Assembly: GCA_024036415.1 (NCBI GenBank)
Contig: JAMWET010006788.1
Span: 65,001-129,000 of the forward strand
Origin: Prochilodus magdalenae
Taxonomy: Eukaryota; Chordata; Actinopteri; Characiformes; Prochilodontidae
Direction: 5' to 3'
DNA: 64,000 nucleotides
This document shows, one piece after another, positions 25,601 through 34,900 of the stretch (within the stretch, counting starts at the first letter, position 1; the number at the start of each line of letters is the position of its first letter). The notes beneath the pieces are model-generated. The model worked only from the letters and a program-made list of their open reading frames with translations, made no database searches and was not told the DNA's origin. The position numbers and the translations under genes were made by a program.

Positions 25601-28020
25601 TCCTACCTCCCGCTGCCCTCTGTCAGCCCTGGAGTCCAGGTTCTGCACTTCTTTCATTCTTTCCTTTCTTTATGTCTCTCTCTTTTTCTGCCCTTCCTCA
25701 CATACTCTCATCTTCTTTACCAATCATTTTCCACCCTTTAACTAATTTTCCTGCCACTTTTCATTCTTTCACTTTTCTCTACTTTGTTTAATTCACACTT
25801 TCGGTTGTCAGGCCATCAGCTTTACAACACAAACTGAGGTCCAGATACTTCTACGAGGGTGCTGCAATGTTTGCTCAATGGGGAACGAGATAAAGAGGAT
25901 CAAGTCAGGGCTTACGTGTCCGTCTTTGAGGCTTTAGTTTGAGGATTGGCTTCTACATGTGTTGTCTTTTGATTATGGTGATGCTTAGGGGCAACACTCC
26001 TGTTATTCTACAGGAGGTCTGTATTAGCCAGGCCTATGTCAGCAGTAATGCTTGGACTGCGGTCAAGCCAAAGTAAATAGGTCGTCCTTGAGAAGTCAAA
26101 ATTTCATTTAGCCGTGCCCTTTAAAGACAGACTGTGCTCATTTGAGAATATTGTCTCAAAAAAAGTGCATCCTTATGTTTAAAACGTCCTCGCTTTTGGA
26201 AAATGCACATAGGCTCAGAGTTACATCAGGAGAAGGACAAATATGAACTGTATTGTATGTGGTTTGCTAACTACATTGAAATGTAGGGGACCCACAAGCC
26301 AAAATGAACAACGTAACCATCACTACATCCATGCTACATCAGTGGAGCAGTACTCTCTGGAGAGACTGACTAAAAAACTGTCCTTGAGAGTGACAGAAAA
26401 GTTCGAATAGACAGAGAGAGCAACGAGCTAATGGCTAAAGTTAGCAAGGTAGAGGGCTTGCTAAGCCAGCATGTACCAGCATTGCGGGTCACCAGCAAAA
26501 CCTGCCTATGTTATGTTACAGACGCTGGTCAGCAGCGATTAAACATTCACGTGCTGGTCTCCAGGCAAAGCTAGCCTGTATCGTGCTTTGATGCTGGTAT
26601 GCTGCAAGTTGGGTGACTAGCTAAACTAGCACCGGCACATCTTAAACCAACATGTAATGCATGGTAATCTGTGCTGGTTGTTTCTGGATGGCTATCTAGA
26701 CGCCTTATGGCTCCTATTCTTAGACTGGAAGGGGTAAAAAGTGTCTCTGGTATCAATATTGTGCTGAGGTTGTCAGTTTTGCTTGACAACAGATGAAACT
26801 ATAGTTTGAGCTTGGCTGTTGCACAGTGATTAGTAGGTGTTCCCAATGGCTAGATCCACAATCATCAGCAAAAGAATAGTTGCACCCAGAAGGAAGTGTG
26901 GGATGGCAGTGCTGTTAGGAGTAATAAAGGTTGATAAGGAAATGATAACGGATACTAGAAACAAAAAAGTGGTGATAAATTTAGACTCATATGTCTAATA
27001 TCATATTTACTGAGCTACACATACAGAAGCAGTGTCTCCCAGTATGGCGTTGCCAATGCAACATGCCAGACATCTGGGCATGGAGTTGTAGAGGTTCCCA
27101 ATGGTGTCCTGTGATAACCATCCCATGCATTTTAAATAATCTCACACAGTTCCTGCAGATTACGCGTTAGGGGTAGAGGTGGAGTGACACCAGGCCTTCT
27201 GGACATGCGGCGCGTGACAGCAAACCGTTAATCTTTGGGTCAGTTTGTTGGGGCAGTCTCTTACAGCGATAAGGCCTGTCCTTGCTTATGTCACATGCAC
27301 AGGCGAGTGTGAAACCTGGATTTTTAGCACATCTCACAATGTCAGTGTAGCATGAATCGACTGTTGGTTGATTCCTTCTGGGTGCAGCTATTTGTGCAAA
27401 TGTTCTTTTGATGATGAGTGTATTTGCATAATGCATTTATGGATCTGCATCTGGTATTTATCTGGTTTTCGGCAGCTTGACCCCAGAGTTTGTTAATAAC
27501 CAAGAACTAGCTTGACAAGAAATGCTAAGACAGCTTCCGCCAGACTCTAGAACCGTGCAGCTGAGCTCATGCTAACTGCTGGCCTTCTGTTCGTGCTAGC
27601 TGTCCTGCAGTGTTAGCCAGAACTGAAGGATACTGCTGAAACATGAACACACATTCCTTGTTGCATTAGTGACTGTTGGGCTTCATGTTGAATAAAGTAA
27701 TGGGACGGACAGATCCTCTCACTTGGTTCAGCAAAGGCACGTGTGAACTAGTGTCATATCCAGACACCACTTTTGGTGCATGTTAAATGCTCAAGGTGAT
27801 TTCTCCTACACCGTGTCCAACCTGTGGCACACGAGGTGGGCGATGCGCTGGCTGGCATCCAGTCCCGCATTCTCATGCCCCCCTCCTCCCTCCCCGGCAG
27901 ATGGACCACGCAGAGCAGGAGATGGATGCGCAGTCCTTGGGCAGCACCGGCTGGCTCTTCGACCCCCGCGACTCCTCGAGGCCACCCAGCAGCGCCAAGT
28001 ATGAGACCACCATATTCTGA
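6944..28020 (+). CDS. anks1a: ANKS1-family adaptor (SAM-SAM-PTB), short isoform, 11 exons
   Basis: Joined exons 6944-7150, 7870-7968, 9920-10066, 11454-11561, 14713-14880, 18525-18662, 22478-22549, 22792-22875, 23050-23187, 25141-25320 and 27901-28020 give an open frame of 486 codons plus TGA. Every junction is GT-AG and phase 0. Domains: a short N-terminal leader starting [11 protein letters not shown]1 about residues 41-101, SAM2 about 113-172 with a GHRKRII motif, a linker, a PTB/PID domain about 288-410, and a C-terminus ending KYETTIF. ANKS1 proteins are cytoplasmic/postsynaptic adaptors; the PTB domain binds tyrosine-based peptides and the family is linked to Eph-receptor and APP-related signalling. 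The MMWQCH start matches the short AIDA-1 type isoforms of ANKS1B. The SAM and linker residues ([34 protein letters not shown]) fit ANKS1A better, and the neighbouring snrpc agrees with human 6p21 synteny. The ankyrin repeats of the long form are not in the window; they may lie upstream. ANKS1B remains a less likely alternative, and the teleost paralogue is unresolved. Confidence 0.9.
7870..7968 (+). CDS. anks1a: anks1a exon 2 (end of SAM1)
   Basis: Acceptor TGTGTGCAG just before 7870, donor GTGCTG at 7969. It encodes 33 residues, [15 protein letters not shown] through AAKSLPK, the second half of the first SAM domain. Phase 0 on both sides. Confidence 0.92.
8004..9724 (+). repeat. 54-bp minisatellite array 1 (anks1a intron 2)
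   Basis: About 32 tandem copies of a 54-bp unit containing AGTAACTCAGTAAGTG, TAATGCGTTAGTG, TGCTGTAAGTAG and GTGTTGGTGTAC. The first 700 bp are degenerate with indels; from about 8880 on copies are nearly perfect. It fills about 88% of the 1951-bp intron 2. A 378-bp (7-unit) higher-order repeat is visible near the 3' end. Confidence 0.95.
9920..10066 (+). CDS. anks1a: anks1a exon 3 (SAM2, first part)
   Basis: Acceptor TCTATAG, donor GTAATC. It encodes 49 residues from VKALGCDG to NLWELEIVN, most of the second SAM domain. Phase 0 on both sides. The preceding intron is almost wholly a minisatellite. Confidence 0.92.
10137..11300. repeat. Dispersed repeats in anks1a intron 3
   Basis: GGTGCTTTCACACCTCCCC (10149) and the similar GGTGCTTTCACAGCTTCC (11080) suggest a TIR element of the TTTCACAC type. 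GTGCCATGGACCACCAGTGG near 10805 is a phrase common in fish hAT-like repeats. Boundaries are uncertain. Confidence 0.35.
11454..11561 (+). CDS. anks1a: anks1a exon 4 (SAM2, end)
   Basis: Acceptor TGTGTAG, donor GTAATG. 36 residues, [16 protein letters not shown] and onward. This closes SAM2 and contains the basic HRKR motif, which in AIDA-1 has been described as a masked nuclear-localisation signal (family knowledge; not testable here). Confidence 0.92.
12223..12330 (+). pseudogene. Possible BED-finger relic of a hAT transposase
   Basis: The frame reads [19 protein letters not shown] and on to [10 protein letters not shown], similar to the BED zinc finger of hAT transposases (xxFGL...ICKxC...YSG). 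The histidine half of the finger is not visible and no further transposase was found. Confidence 0.3.
13205..13296 (+). repeat. (TATC)n microsatellite
   Basis: About 20 TATC units in anks1a intron 4, interrupted once by an ACGG. Confidence 0.95.
13301..13800 (+). repeat. Tandem duplication (about 180 bp) around a second TATC array
   Basis: 13301-13475 and 13622-13800 are near-identical (CATATTTACTCATATTTAAC through AGATAATTCTCTGTAGATAA), offset 321 bp. Between them is a retroposon-like 3' tail, AATTTCCCTCTGGGATCTAT, with a (TCTA)n run at 13552-13621. Confidence 0.85.
14713..14880 (+). CDS. anks1a: anks1a exon 5 (linker)
   Basis: Acceptor TGTTTTAG, donor GTAAGT at 14881. 56 residues of interdomain linker, with IQDLLSQ and [15 protein letters not shown]. 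This pattern is closer to ANKS1A than to ANKS1B and is one reason for the paralogue call. Confidence 0.9.
15619..15862 (+). mobile_element. Small TIR element, family B copy 2 (degraded)
   Basis: Starts TATCATTGCTGTCCAGTGAC, ends GGACAGCGATGAT, with the family phrase TCTGGTTCCATTGACTTACA inside. Confidence 0.65.
16790..18163 (-). pseudogene. Tc1-like relic, family D, with a nested SINE-like repeat
   Basis: Phrases of a fish Tc1-like element with transposase on the minus strand: GGGTTGAGGTCAGGTTTCTG, CATTTCTTTATGGATGTCAC, AACTTTACAGCCTTTGGCAA, and terminal GGTGTCCATATACTTTTGGC near 18140. A SINE-like block at about 17570-17790 (GGAGCAGTGGGCAGCC, CCTTGCTCAAGGGCACTTCA) interrupts it. Confidence 0.6.
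18525..18662 (+). CDS. anks1a: anks1a exon 6 (linker to PTB)
   Basis: Donor GTAAGT at 18663. The acceptor is most likely the AG at 18523-18524, with a weak polypyrimidine tract, so the 5' edge is slightly uncertain. 46 residues, including [11 protein letters not shown] and [10 protein letters not shown], the conserved block just before the PTB domain. Confidence 0.85.
19045..19577 (+). mobile_element. Tc1-like nonautonomous element, family C copy 1
   Basis: 533 bp with near-perfect TIRs (CAGGGGTTGGACAATGAAAC) and TA on both sides. The interior retains the transposase N-terminal helix-turn-helix reading [20 protein letters not shown] and then [13 protein letters not shown], ending at a stop after about 54 residues. 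The DDE domain is absent, so it must be mobilised in trans. Lies in anks1a intron 6. Confidence 0.85.
20150..20340 (+). repeat. Retroposon-tail-like fish repeat
   Basis: Phrases CATCTTTACAGGAAATCTGG and CCCAGTGAGCAAGCCAAGGG match a widespread teleost repeat. Class not certain. Confidence 0.4.
20451..20893. repeat. MITE-like repeat (CCGCATGGTAC type)
   Basis: One end CACTTTCCCACCGCATGGTA, the other CATACCATGAGGTGGTCAAG: imperfect inverted ends about 440 bp apart. No coding capacity. Confidence 0.4.
20982..21236 (+). mobile_element. Small TIR element, family B copy 3
   Basis: ATATCGTCGCTGTCCAATG to GGACAGCGACGATAT, about 255 bp; the best-preserved copy in the window. Confidence 0.8.
21355..21510. 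repeat. SINE-like fish repeat fragment
   Basis: CACCTGCCCGGAGCGATGGA, GGAATCAAACTGGTGACCC and CCCTAACCTCTAGCCCATG are phrases of a common teleost repeat, also present at 17570-17790. Confidence 0.45.
21769..22301 (-). mobile_element. Tc1-like nonautonomous element, family C copy 2
   Basis: 533 bp, the reverse orientation of copy 1 and the same length, with TA on both sides. It keeps the same truncated transposase N-terminal frame on the minus strand. Lies in the same anks1a intron as copy 1. Confidence 0.85.
22478..22549 (+). CDS. anks1a: anks1a exon 7 (PTB start)
   Basis: Acceptor CTTTGTAG, donor GTAACC. 24 residues, [16 protein letters not shown] onward: the first strand and helix of the PTB domain with the diagnostic YLGS motif. 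Confidence 0.92.
22792..22875 (+). CDS. anks1a: anks1a exon 8 (PTB)
   Basis: Acceptor TGTCAG, donor GTAAGC. 28 residues, [19 protein letters not shown] through NAASK, central PTB strands. Only a 242-bp intron separates it from exon 7. Confidence 0.92.
23050..23187 (+). CDS. anks1a: anks1a exon 9 (PTB)
   Basis: Acceptor CCCCGCAG, donor GTGAGG. 46 residues, with [16 protein letters not shown] and [19 protein letters not shown], the most conserved core of the ANKS1 PTB domain. Confidence 0.94.
23975..24722 (+). repeat. 47-bp minisatellite (anks1a intron 9)
   Basis: About 16 copies of a 47-bp unit (CTGTTACTCTCCATACTTAA, GTACATCTGAAGGTACATAC, TTTAG). A 188-bp (4-unit) higher-order repeat is marked by TTTAGAACTG at 24425 and 24613. 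Confidence 0.95.
25141..25320 (+). CDS. anks1a: anks1a exon 10 (PTB C-terminal helix)
   Basis: Acceptor TTGACACAG, donor GTGAGC at 25321. 60 residues: [20 protein letters not shown] is the PTB C-terminal helix, followed by a Lys/Arg/Ser-rich tail. Confidence 0.92.
25541..25639 (+). CDS. Candidate cassette exon in anks1a intron 10
   Basis: A strong acceptor (long C/T tract ending TCCTTCCCAG) is followed by exactly 99 open bases in phase 0, starting [15 protein letters not shown] and ending SPGVQ, before a weak GTTCTG donor. Inclusion would add 33 Cys/Pro-rich residues without breaking the frame. I do not recognise the peptide from ANKS1 proteins, so it may be a chance exon-like stretch. Confidence 0.25.
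26857..27421 (-). mobile_element. Tc1-like relic, family A copy 2
   Basis: Ends CATCAGCAAAAGAATAGTTG and ATGTTCTTTTGATGATGAGT (TIR of family A); interior reads as degraded transposase on the minus strand. Lies in anks1a intron 10. Confidence 0.65.
27901..28020 (+). CDS. anks1a: anks1a last coding exon (KYETTIF end)
   Basis: A long C-rich tract ends in CCCCGGCAG before 27901. 39 residues then TGA, ending in KYETTIF, the conserved extreme C-terminus of this family. Confidence 0.9.
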   Translation: MDHAEQEMDAQSLGSTGWLFDPRDSSRPPSSAKYETTIF

Positions 28021-31000
28021 AGTGGGGGGTACAGCCCTAAAACCCCAGTCCCACACCCGCCGCCGCACCCCTTTCCAACTTGACCTCCCCTCTTGCCCCC
28101 TGAGAAAACTTTATTGCCCTGTGCCTTCTCACTGTGATTTGTAGCCTCCCTCAGGGCAAGATCTACTCCCTGCACTCTTACCCCAGCCCCATCCAACCCC
28201 CCCGGCCCCTCGCCTGTGCAAGCCCTCTACTTCCACTTCTCCATGTTGAACTGGGTGCTGGATTTCCTGGACCCTGCCCTCCAGGTGCCCTCCTTGAATT
28301 CGCCCGTCTCGATCCGACGGCCTGCGCAATCGCCTCTGAACGGTTTAGCCTGATTTCTTTTTCCTTTGGTTTGAATTGATCACAGTGCTGAATGTTTACG
28401 GTCCAACCTCTCATATCAGTGGGTTTTGCCGCTGTGAAGCCTCTGAGCACAAACTGAAGTGTAGCTGTTTATCAAGTCTTCTCATGTAGTTCGGAGACCT
28501 GTAGCATTTATATCCCTCGTTTATTTCTTCATTCGTTTGGGCTGACGTGAAGCAAACCATGTTAGCGACGCAAGCGTTCCTGAGATCAGCACAGCAATAC
28601 TGTCATGACCAGTGTTGGAACATTGTTACCAGATCATTTCCATTTCTAGATGCAACAACCAACCCCCTCTCCAAACACTACACCCCTCCCTCTCGCCTGC
28701 CCGCCCGCCGATTCTCTCTAGCTTGTCCCACATACCCTTAGCCTTTATTTTTGTCTTCACCAGTGTGCTGTTCTGTATTCCCAATTCACACCCAGTGCTT
28801 CCTCTGTCTTACCAGGCGTCTGCAGCTGTGAGGGCCTCTGAAGAGCACCTATTCCAGTTTTGCACGAAAGTGTAGTCTGGGATTTGAAACGCAATAACCA
28901 GTAAAGAGGGAAACTGGGCGCAGGCTTAACAGAGCTCAGCCACCCTAAACGTCCCAAGACCAGATACCCTCCTGCCACCAGATACATGTTCCTGAACACT
29001 CTTAACATGCAAAAATCATGACAAGTCACTGGCTGCATTGATCGTCCCCTTCGTTCTCCCTCCTTCCTTTAGCATATATGTAGCATCAGCAGGGCTATGA
29101 CTAAGTGTGGTGAATTGCAGCATGAATTTTGAATTAACTACGGTTAATTTCTTGAAGAGTTCCAAGTGAAAATCGTGAGCCGTTTTGTTATTTGTATTCA
29201 TACATTGTAAACATCACTTAGTAAATACAGTATTTGTGTATTATTCTCTGTTCAAGCTCTTTGATTGCTGGTTTGTTTTCTGTATGACCTGCTTACCTCA
29301 AATCGGAGATGTTGACAACACAGGCGTTCGTAAGAGACAAAGCCTCGCGGAATTCAAATAACAGTAAATGCAGTTGGGTTAAATGGATCCAATCATGGAC
29401 TCTATTATGCACTGTATGAGGAAGCCGCAACTATAGCGGGAGGGGAATCAAGAGGAAGATAGTGGAAACACAATGGAGCGGCTCTTTATCAGCTTATTAC
29501 ACATTCTGACTACTGCTTGCCTTTATGTGAACGAAGTACCAATCAACTCCTGATTCACCGAGGAATGAAAGATGGGCTACCCGCACCCCCCACTCCCTCG
29601 GTTCTACATTTTCCTTTAGAAGCTTCTTGGGTAGGAAGTGCTCCAGTTGTTTTCCTCAGACAAACTCCCCTCTAAACAAGCAGTGTTCAGGCATATTGTG
29701 TTGTATGTTCCTCACTGTGAATGTTGTGTGTACGGTGGGCTGTCGTTCATGCTCGAGTTGCACCGCTTGTCTCTGCTGAGTCCTGTTCTTGAGGTCGACT
29801 GTTAAGTCCGTGCTGGTTCCTCTGTGGCCGTGTTGCACATCCTCAGCCTCCTGACCATTACATCCACACGCTGTCACTTACCATCAGCCTCTCGTTTGTT
29901 TGCCATTGTTGGTTTGCTCTCGTTTCAAAATCCACCTCACACTGACCACCGCACCGCTGTCCATCTCAAGTCACGGCATCCCGTCGTATTACATGTTAGC
30001 TTTGTATGTTTTGCTTGAGACTGTTCATTTTAGAAATATTCCCAATGTTTTTTTTCCCTTTCCGATTTTGTACTGTACTGCTAAATTCACTTTAAACAAC
30101 AGACTGTAAGATCCAAATGGCTAAAGAGAAATCTTTTCTGAAATCCAATATATTTCTTCCCGTGTAGCTGACTCCGCCTTTCAAGTTTCCGGACACCAAG
30201 GTGTGAATAGAAGGGGAATCAGGTGAAACGTTATGTGTGAGTGAGTGGCAGAACGAGAGGTGTCAATCATTCGGTGGCACTAAATTGCAGCATGAGGAGA
30301 ACGATCCAGTACTGTGATAACTCCTGTTGTGAGAGCTTAGACACGGTCACGACTTGGGAGGATTTGCTTGCGAGACAGGCCTGTGCGCATCGCGTCAAAT
30401 GTTACACAGCCACAGCATGCTAGTCTTTTATATGTTTGAATAAACTCACTATTTACTTGACTATTTAACAGCAAACAAGAAAAGAAAGAAAGAAGCAAGG
30501 GGGGGAAAAAAAAGGACCATTTCCAGCGACTTGGAATTTTGTGGAAAACTGTGAAAAACTGGAGTAGCATCCTAGTATTGAGCACTGTGTGGACAACTAA
30601 CATTTTTAAAGACCCCCCGCCCCACCCCCCTTTTCCCTCGCCCTTAACCTGGGGTTCATTTAGACATAAGGAACTCCTGGACATAAAGACTGACAAGGTA
30701 CATTTAGCCGAAATGCACTGAACTTAGATTCGCCTCACTTTTACAAGAAGGAAATTAACATTCTGTTCACTAAAGGGCTGCTTTTAGTATCACTCGGATG
30801 GCTTACGTGACCTTAGAGGCAGAGCCAATCAGTTCTAGGAGTAGGCCTGATGGAAAAAGAACATCTAAATCCGAAATGATTAGCAAAAACGAAACTTTCT
30901 ACATCGGAACACTGCATCTGCATCTGGAACATGCCTTTATCTGAAATGTATTGACTTTGATTAAATACTCACACTGTGAAAAGGCAGAAAGGCAACACAT

Positions 31001-31395
31001 TTATAGCTTTCACGTGAGCAAGTTGTGTTGTTGATGCTTGACTGGAGCATTTCACTAACTTCTGAACCAAAAAGAAAAAGAAAAAAAAAGCCCCCTGTCT
31101 TCATAACCACTTGCACTGTTTTATGCCAGTTGCATTTTACATGTTAACACGTTTCCCTCCTAAAGCCTGAGACATCTTATTCTGTTTGCACTGAGTATTT
31201 TGGGTATGATGTTAAGACTGATGTTGAGACTTTGTGCTAAAGAGTTTGTAAGAACTGAACACTGGGCTGTGTTAAACTCCTAATTTATGCTTCCCTCCCC
31301 AAAATGTTCATGTCATGTAACAATTCTTTCAGTTAGTTGATAAGTCACATCGATATCAATGTCACTGATCTAATAAAATTTAAGGACATTTTCTT
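28021..31395 (+). other. anks1a 3' UTR, probable extent
   Basis: Runs from the stop codon to the last good polyadenylation signal (31372-31377). An earlier AATAAA at 30439-30444 could give a shorter transcript. No splice-compatible open frame of interest was found in it. The 3' half is AT-rich with A-tracts, as is common in long neuronal 3' UTRs. Confidence 0.5.
31372..31377 (+). terminator. Polyadenylation signal, anks1a (distal)
   Basis: AATAAA followed within about 20 bases by T-rich sequence (ATTTTCTTTTTTG). It is about 90 bp from the oppositely oriented snrpc signal. Confidence 0.5.
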
Positions 31396-31463
31396 TTTTG
31401 CCTATTCAGCCATTTATGATCTTTGCACACTTCACGCTTCATGTGTTTGGACTATTACAGAAC

Positions 31464-31469
31464 TTTATT
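31464..31469 (-). terminator. Polyadenylation signal, snrpc
   Basis: TTTATT on the plus strand (AATAAA on the minus), 341 bp past the snrpc stop codon. It places the snrpc 3' end near 31445, about 50 bp from the expected anks1a end. Confidence 0.5.
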
Positions 31470-31646
31470 GGGGGGTTAAATCACACAGCTAGAAGGAGCC
31501 ACCGAAATAGTTGCCTAGCCGGTGTTTAGATATAAAAAAATGTGGCAAAATGACAAAGAGAGTAAGCCACCAAGGCTCACAAAACTACTTACTGCACATC
31601 ATCTTCTGTATCGTAACCGGAGAATGATGATTAATTGGAGGAAGTA

Positions 31647-31671
31647 CAAAAAAAAAAAAAAAAAAAAAAAA
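31647..31671 (+). repeat. Poly(A) run
   Basis: About 25 A in a row within the predicted snrpc 3' UTR (poly-U on the transcript). May be a slippage site or a relic of a retroposed tail. Confidence 0.9.
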
Positions 31672-31809
31672 GGCTGGACAGTTTTCAGCAAAAACATCCA
31701 AATTAAAATAAGAAAAATCTGGTTTTAAAAAGCAACTGTTGCAGCAAAGTACTTGTATGATGGAGTCTTTGTTTGGAAAAGGTGGGCAGTAATGGCACAA
31801 CAGTTCTTT

Positions 31810-31934
31810 CTATCGATCCGGCCGAGCCATTCCAGGTCTAACGGACACCATCATTGGCCGTGCAGGCGGTCGCATCATGTGGGGGCCAGGCATCATTTGC
31901 ATGTGCCCACCCATAGGTGGCCGCATACCTGGGC
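31810..31934 (-). CDS. snrpc: snrpc exon 6 (C-terminus and stop)
   Basis: 125 nt, acceptor TTCCTGCAG. It encodes [16 protein letters not shown] through RPGMARPDR then TAG. Confidence 0.93.
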
Positions 31935-34900
31935 CTGCAGGAAAGAGAGACATTCTGGTCAGTCATCACACAGAGCCTTTGCAGAAACGTGCCACAATAA
32001 AGGAAACGGTCACCCTACCTGGACCACCGGGCATCATGCCGTGTGGAGGTGGGCCCATCATGGGCATCATTGGAGGACCACCCATTGGAGGAGCTGGTAG
32101 CATGCCTGGTCGAGGAGGTCCACCTTTAATTCAAAAGTTTAATGTCATGATCATTTGCAGAAACTTCCACTAGTGTTTGGCTTCCCTGCAGAGCCTGATG
32201 CTTTGTAGTACAGTGGCAGGTGCCTCGAGCTTTTAGAGGTTTCATTTATACTAAATATCGCAACAACCGGAGACAACATGATGGTCATGCTGTGTGAAAT
32301 TAAGATTTCATTAAAAAAGTTGTTTTTTTGTTTTAAAGTTTTGAGAAGCTTTACTCTGCTCCACACATATGGATGGATAAATGTTAACTTCGAACTTGAG
32401 TAAAACCTCCTTTGTCAGGAAAGGGAGGGGCAGAACAGCCAGCCACAGATTTTACACGAGAGGTAGAAAAATGCAGAGTCAGTCAACTTTTTAAAAAGAC
32501 ATGGTTTAATACTATAATTATATATTATATATATATTAATATTATAATTATATAATTAAATATTAATATATATAATAATATTTGTTTACTGTTTTGAAAA
32601 TGTTTGTTAGGTTTTCAGTGGAGATTTGCCTAAAGGTGGAGATATTCATGAACATGCCCTGAAAGTGGAAAAGGCTCTTTGCCAACAGTTAAACGAAGCA
32701 GTCTTGCTACAAAGTATACAGGTTATCAAAACTGATTTCGGAGAGTCTGTTAATTTTAGTATTTAGCTGAGCTAGTTTAATGTCCTGTTAATAAGAGAAT
32801 ATATAAAATTGTTTTTAATATAATAAAATGTCAGTTTCTACCTTCAGCTAACAGGAATATGGATTTTATGCTGTTCCCTTTGGTAAGGTTTATACTTAAG
32901 AGAACATCTTATGGTGTTTTGTGTGACTTGGCTCCGCACTTACTGACAGCACTCATTAAATGGTCTAAACCAGCATAATCAATTTCGATAGATACACAAT
33001 ACTGTTTCTAACCCTCCAAATTGTGTTGAGAGGATGGCAAAATTGTATACAAATGCACTATTCTTCCAAATTATGAACTGCACACTACAATTTATAAGAC
33101 CTGTAACACATTAATTTCTATTCTAAATGAGCACGAGCCAACAACAATGAAACCACAACTCATATGCAGAGCTTTACGGGCAAATCGTGAAACTAAAAAA
33201 ATGTTAGTGACATCAGGAATCACTGTCGTTTCAATGAAAAGGGTTCCAGCACTTACTGATATTGGGATGTGGGAGGAGGGATCCGCCTGGAGGAGGCGCA
33301 CCAGGGAATGGGGTGGGGGGAATTTTCCCCTGCTGGAAAGCAGCCGCTGAAATGACATCAACAAAATATTAATTATGCAATACAAAAAACTTCAAGCAAC
33401 ATGAGACAATGCTGCATTTGATGTTTTGACTATGTTGTTTTTAAATATACAAAATCAAGATTAAAAACAGACGGTATTAAAATCATTCCTTTCAGCTGTT
33501 GTACATTTAAATAAAGCAGCATACTGCACCCCTGAACGCTCTACTGTGTTCTATGTTACTGCTAAACATGATCTCTGCAAAGATGAGGTAGTACTCACTT
33601 GTTTTGTCTATAAGGTTCTGTGCTTGCTCCTCCATCCATTTCTGATAATAGTCTTTAACATTTTCTTTATGTTTGCGTCCGCTACAGTGAGTCTTCCTTA
33701 CTGAGGGCTGCAAAGGCAACATTCAAAATACACGTTTATAACAGGAAAGAGTTAAAGTTCATGTCTTTCTCATACAGACTTGAAGCGTCTATACGTACCG
33801 AGTCATGTGTTAAGTATGTATCGCAGTAGTCACAGTAAAACCTGGAAAAGAGGGAAAACATCCGGTATAGAATTTCATCCTTTCGCCACCCAAAATTTCA
33901 GTCACTGAGATATAAACATACTAGGGACAAATGATACCACTAATTTCCCTTTCAATTAGATATCAAATACCAAGGCCAATATTCCAATACAGTTCTTTAA
34001 ACCATGTGACTTTCAAAAGGACTAATGGTAAATGTAAACAACATTATAAAGTCTGACATTTAATTATCACTGTAGATATTAAATAAATGTTTAGAAATCA
34101 GAATTCTGCTTTTTTGCCTTTTTTGAGCAACATCACTGAACAAAATTTAATTCAGTGTTCAATATTATGGTTCACATAATATGTTCACTTGTAATATGTT
34201 CACTTAAACTAGTTGACAAAGTGTCAACTGAAAATTCAGTAACTAAATGTGTAATGATTGGACTAAAACTTTATTAAACAGAACTTAGTAGCTCCATGTC
34301 GAACAGTTACAGGGGAAGGGGGTGGAGGGAAAAGTAATTCCTACTCTACACCATTATTTATGGCAGCATTTTGTTTTCTAAATAAATAATACTGATAGTT
34401 TTCTGCCAGAATCGATTCTTACAAGGAAAAATGCCAGGAACTGAAGTAGCCTACTGATATTGTGGTATCAATCCACCCACCCCTAAAACATTCTCATTCA
34501 TAGAGGCTCACTGTGGAGACACTGACTCAAGATTTCTTTACAGTGGTGGTGATGGGTGGCGACAGGGTTTGTGATGTCTTAATGCTAACTATAATAAGAA
34601 GTACTTTATCTACTATCCAAGACCACCAGTAAAGCTACACGTGTTTACTGAACTTTAATATGGAACGCTGATGATGGTAAACCAATGAAATCTGAAAAAA
34701 GAAATTGTGTTTTCTTTTGGGGACTAAATCACATCACAACGCCATAGTGTAACCCTCCGCCACCATTGGTTTTTATAAAAATCACCATGGCAAAATACCG
34801 TTAACCCACATCTTACACAAGCCCATATAATAACTCATAAGAGGGAGCTTTTAGAGGCGGACGCCTGGTTCCCATCACCACCACTGTGAACAATTCTGAC

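Noticed and set aside
27754..28329. Overlapping frames around the last anks1a exon on both strands
   Set aside because: Shadows of a GC-rich exon and 3' UTR; only the KYETTIF-ending frame is supported.
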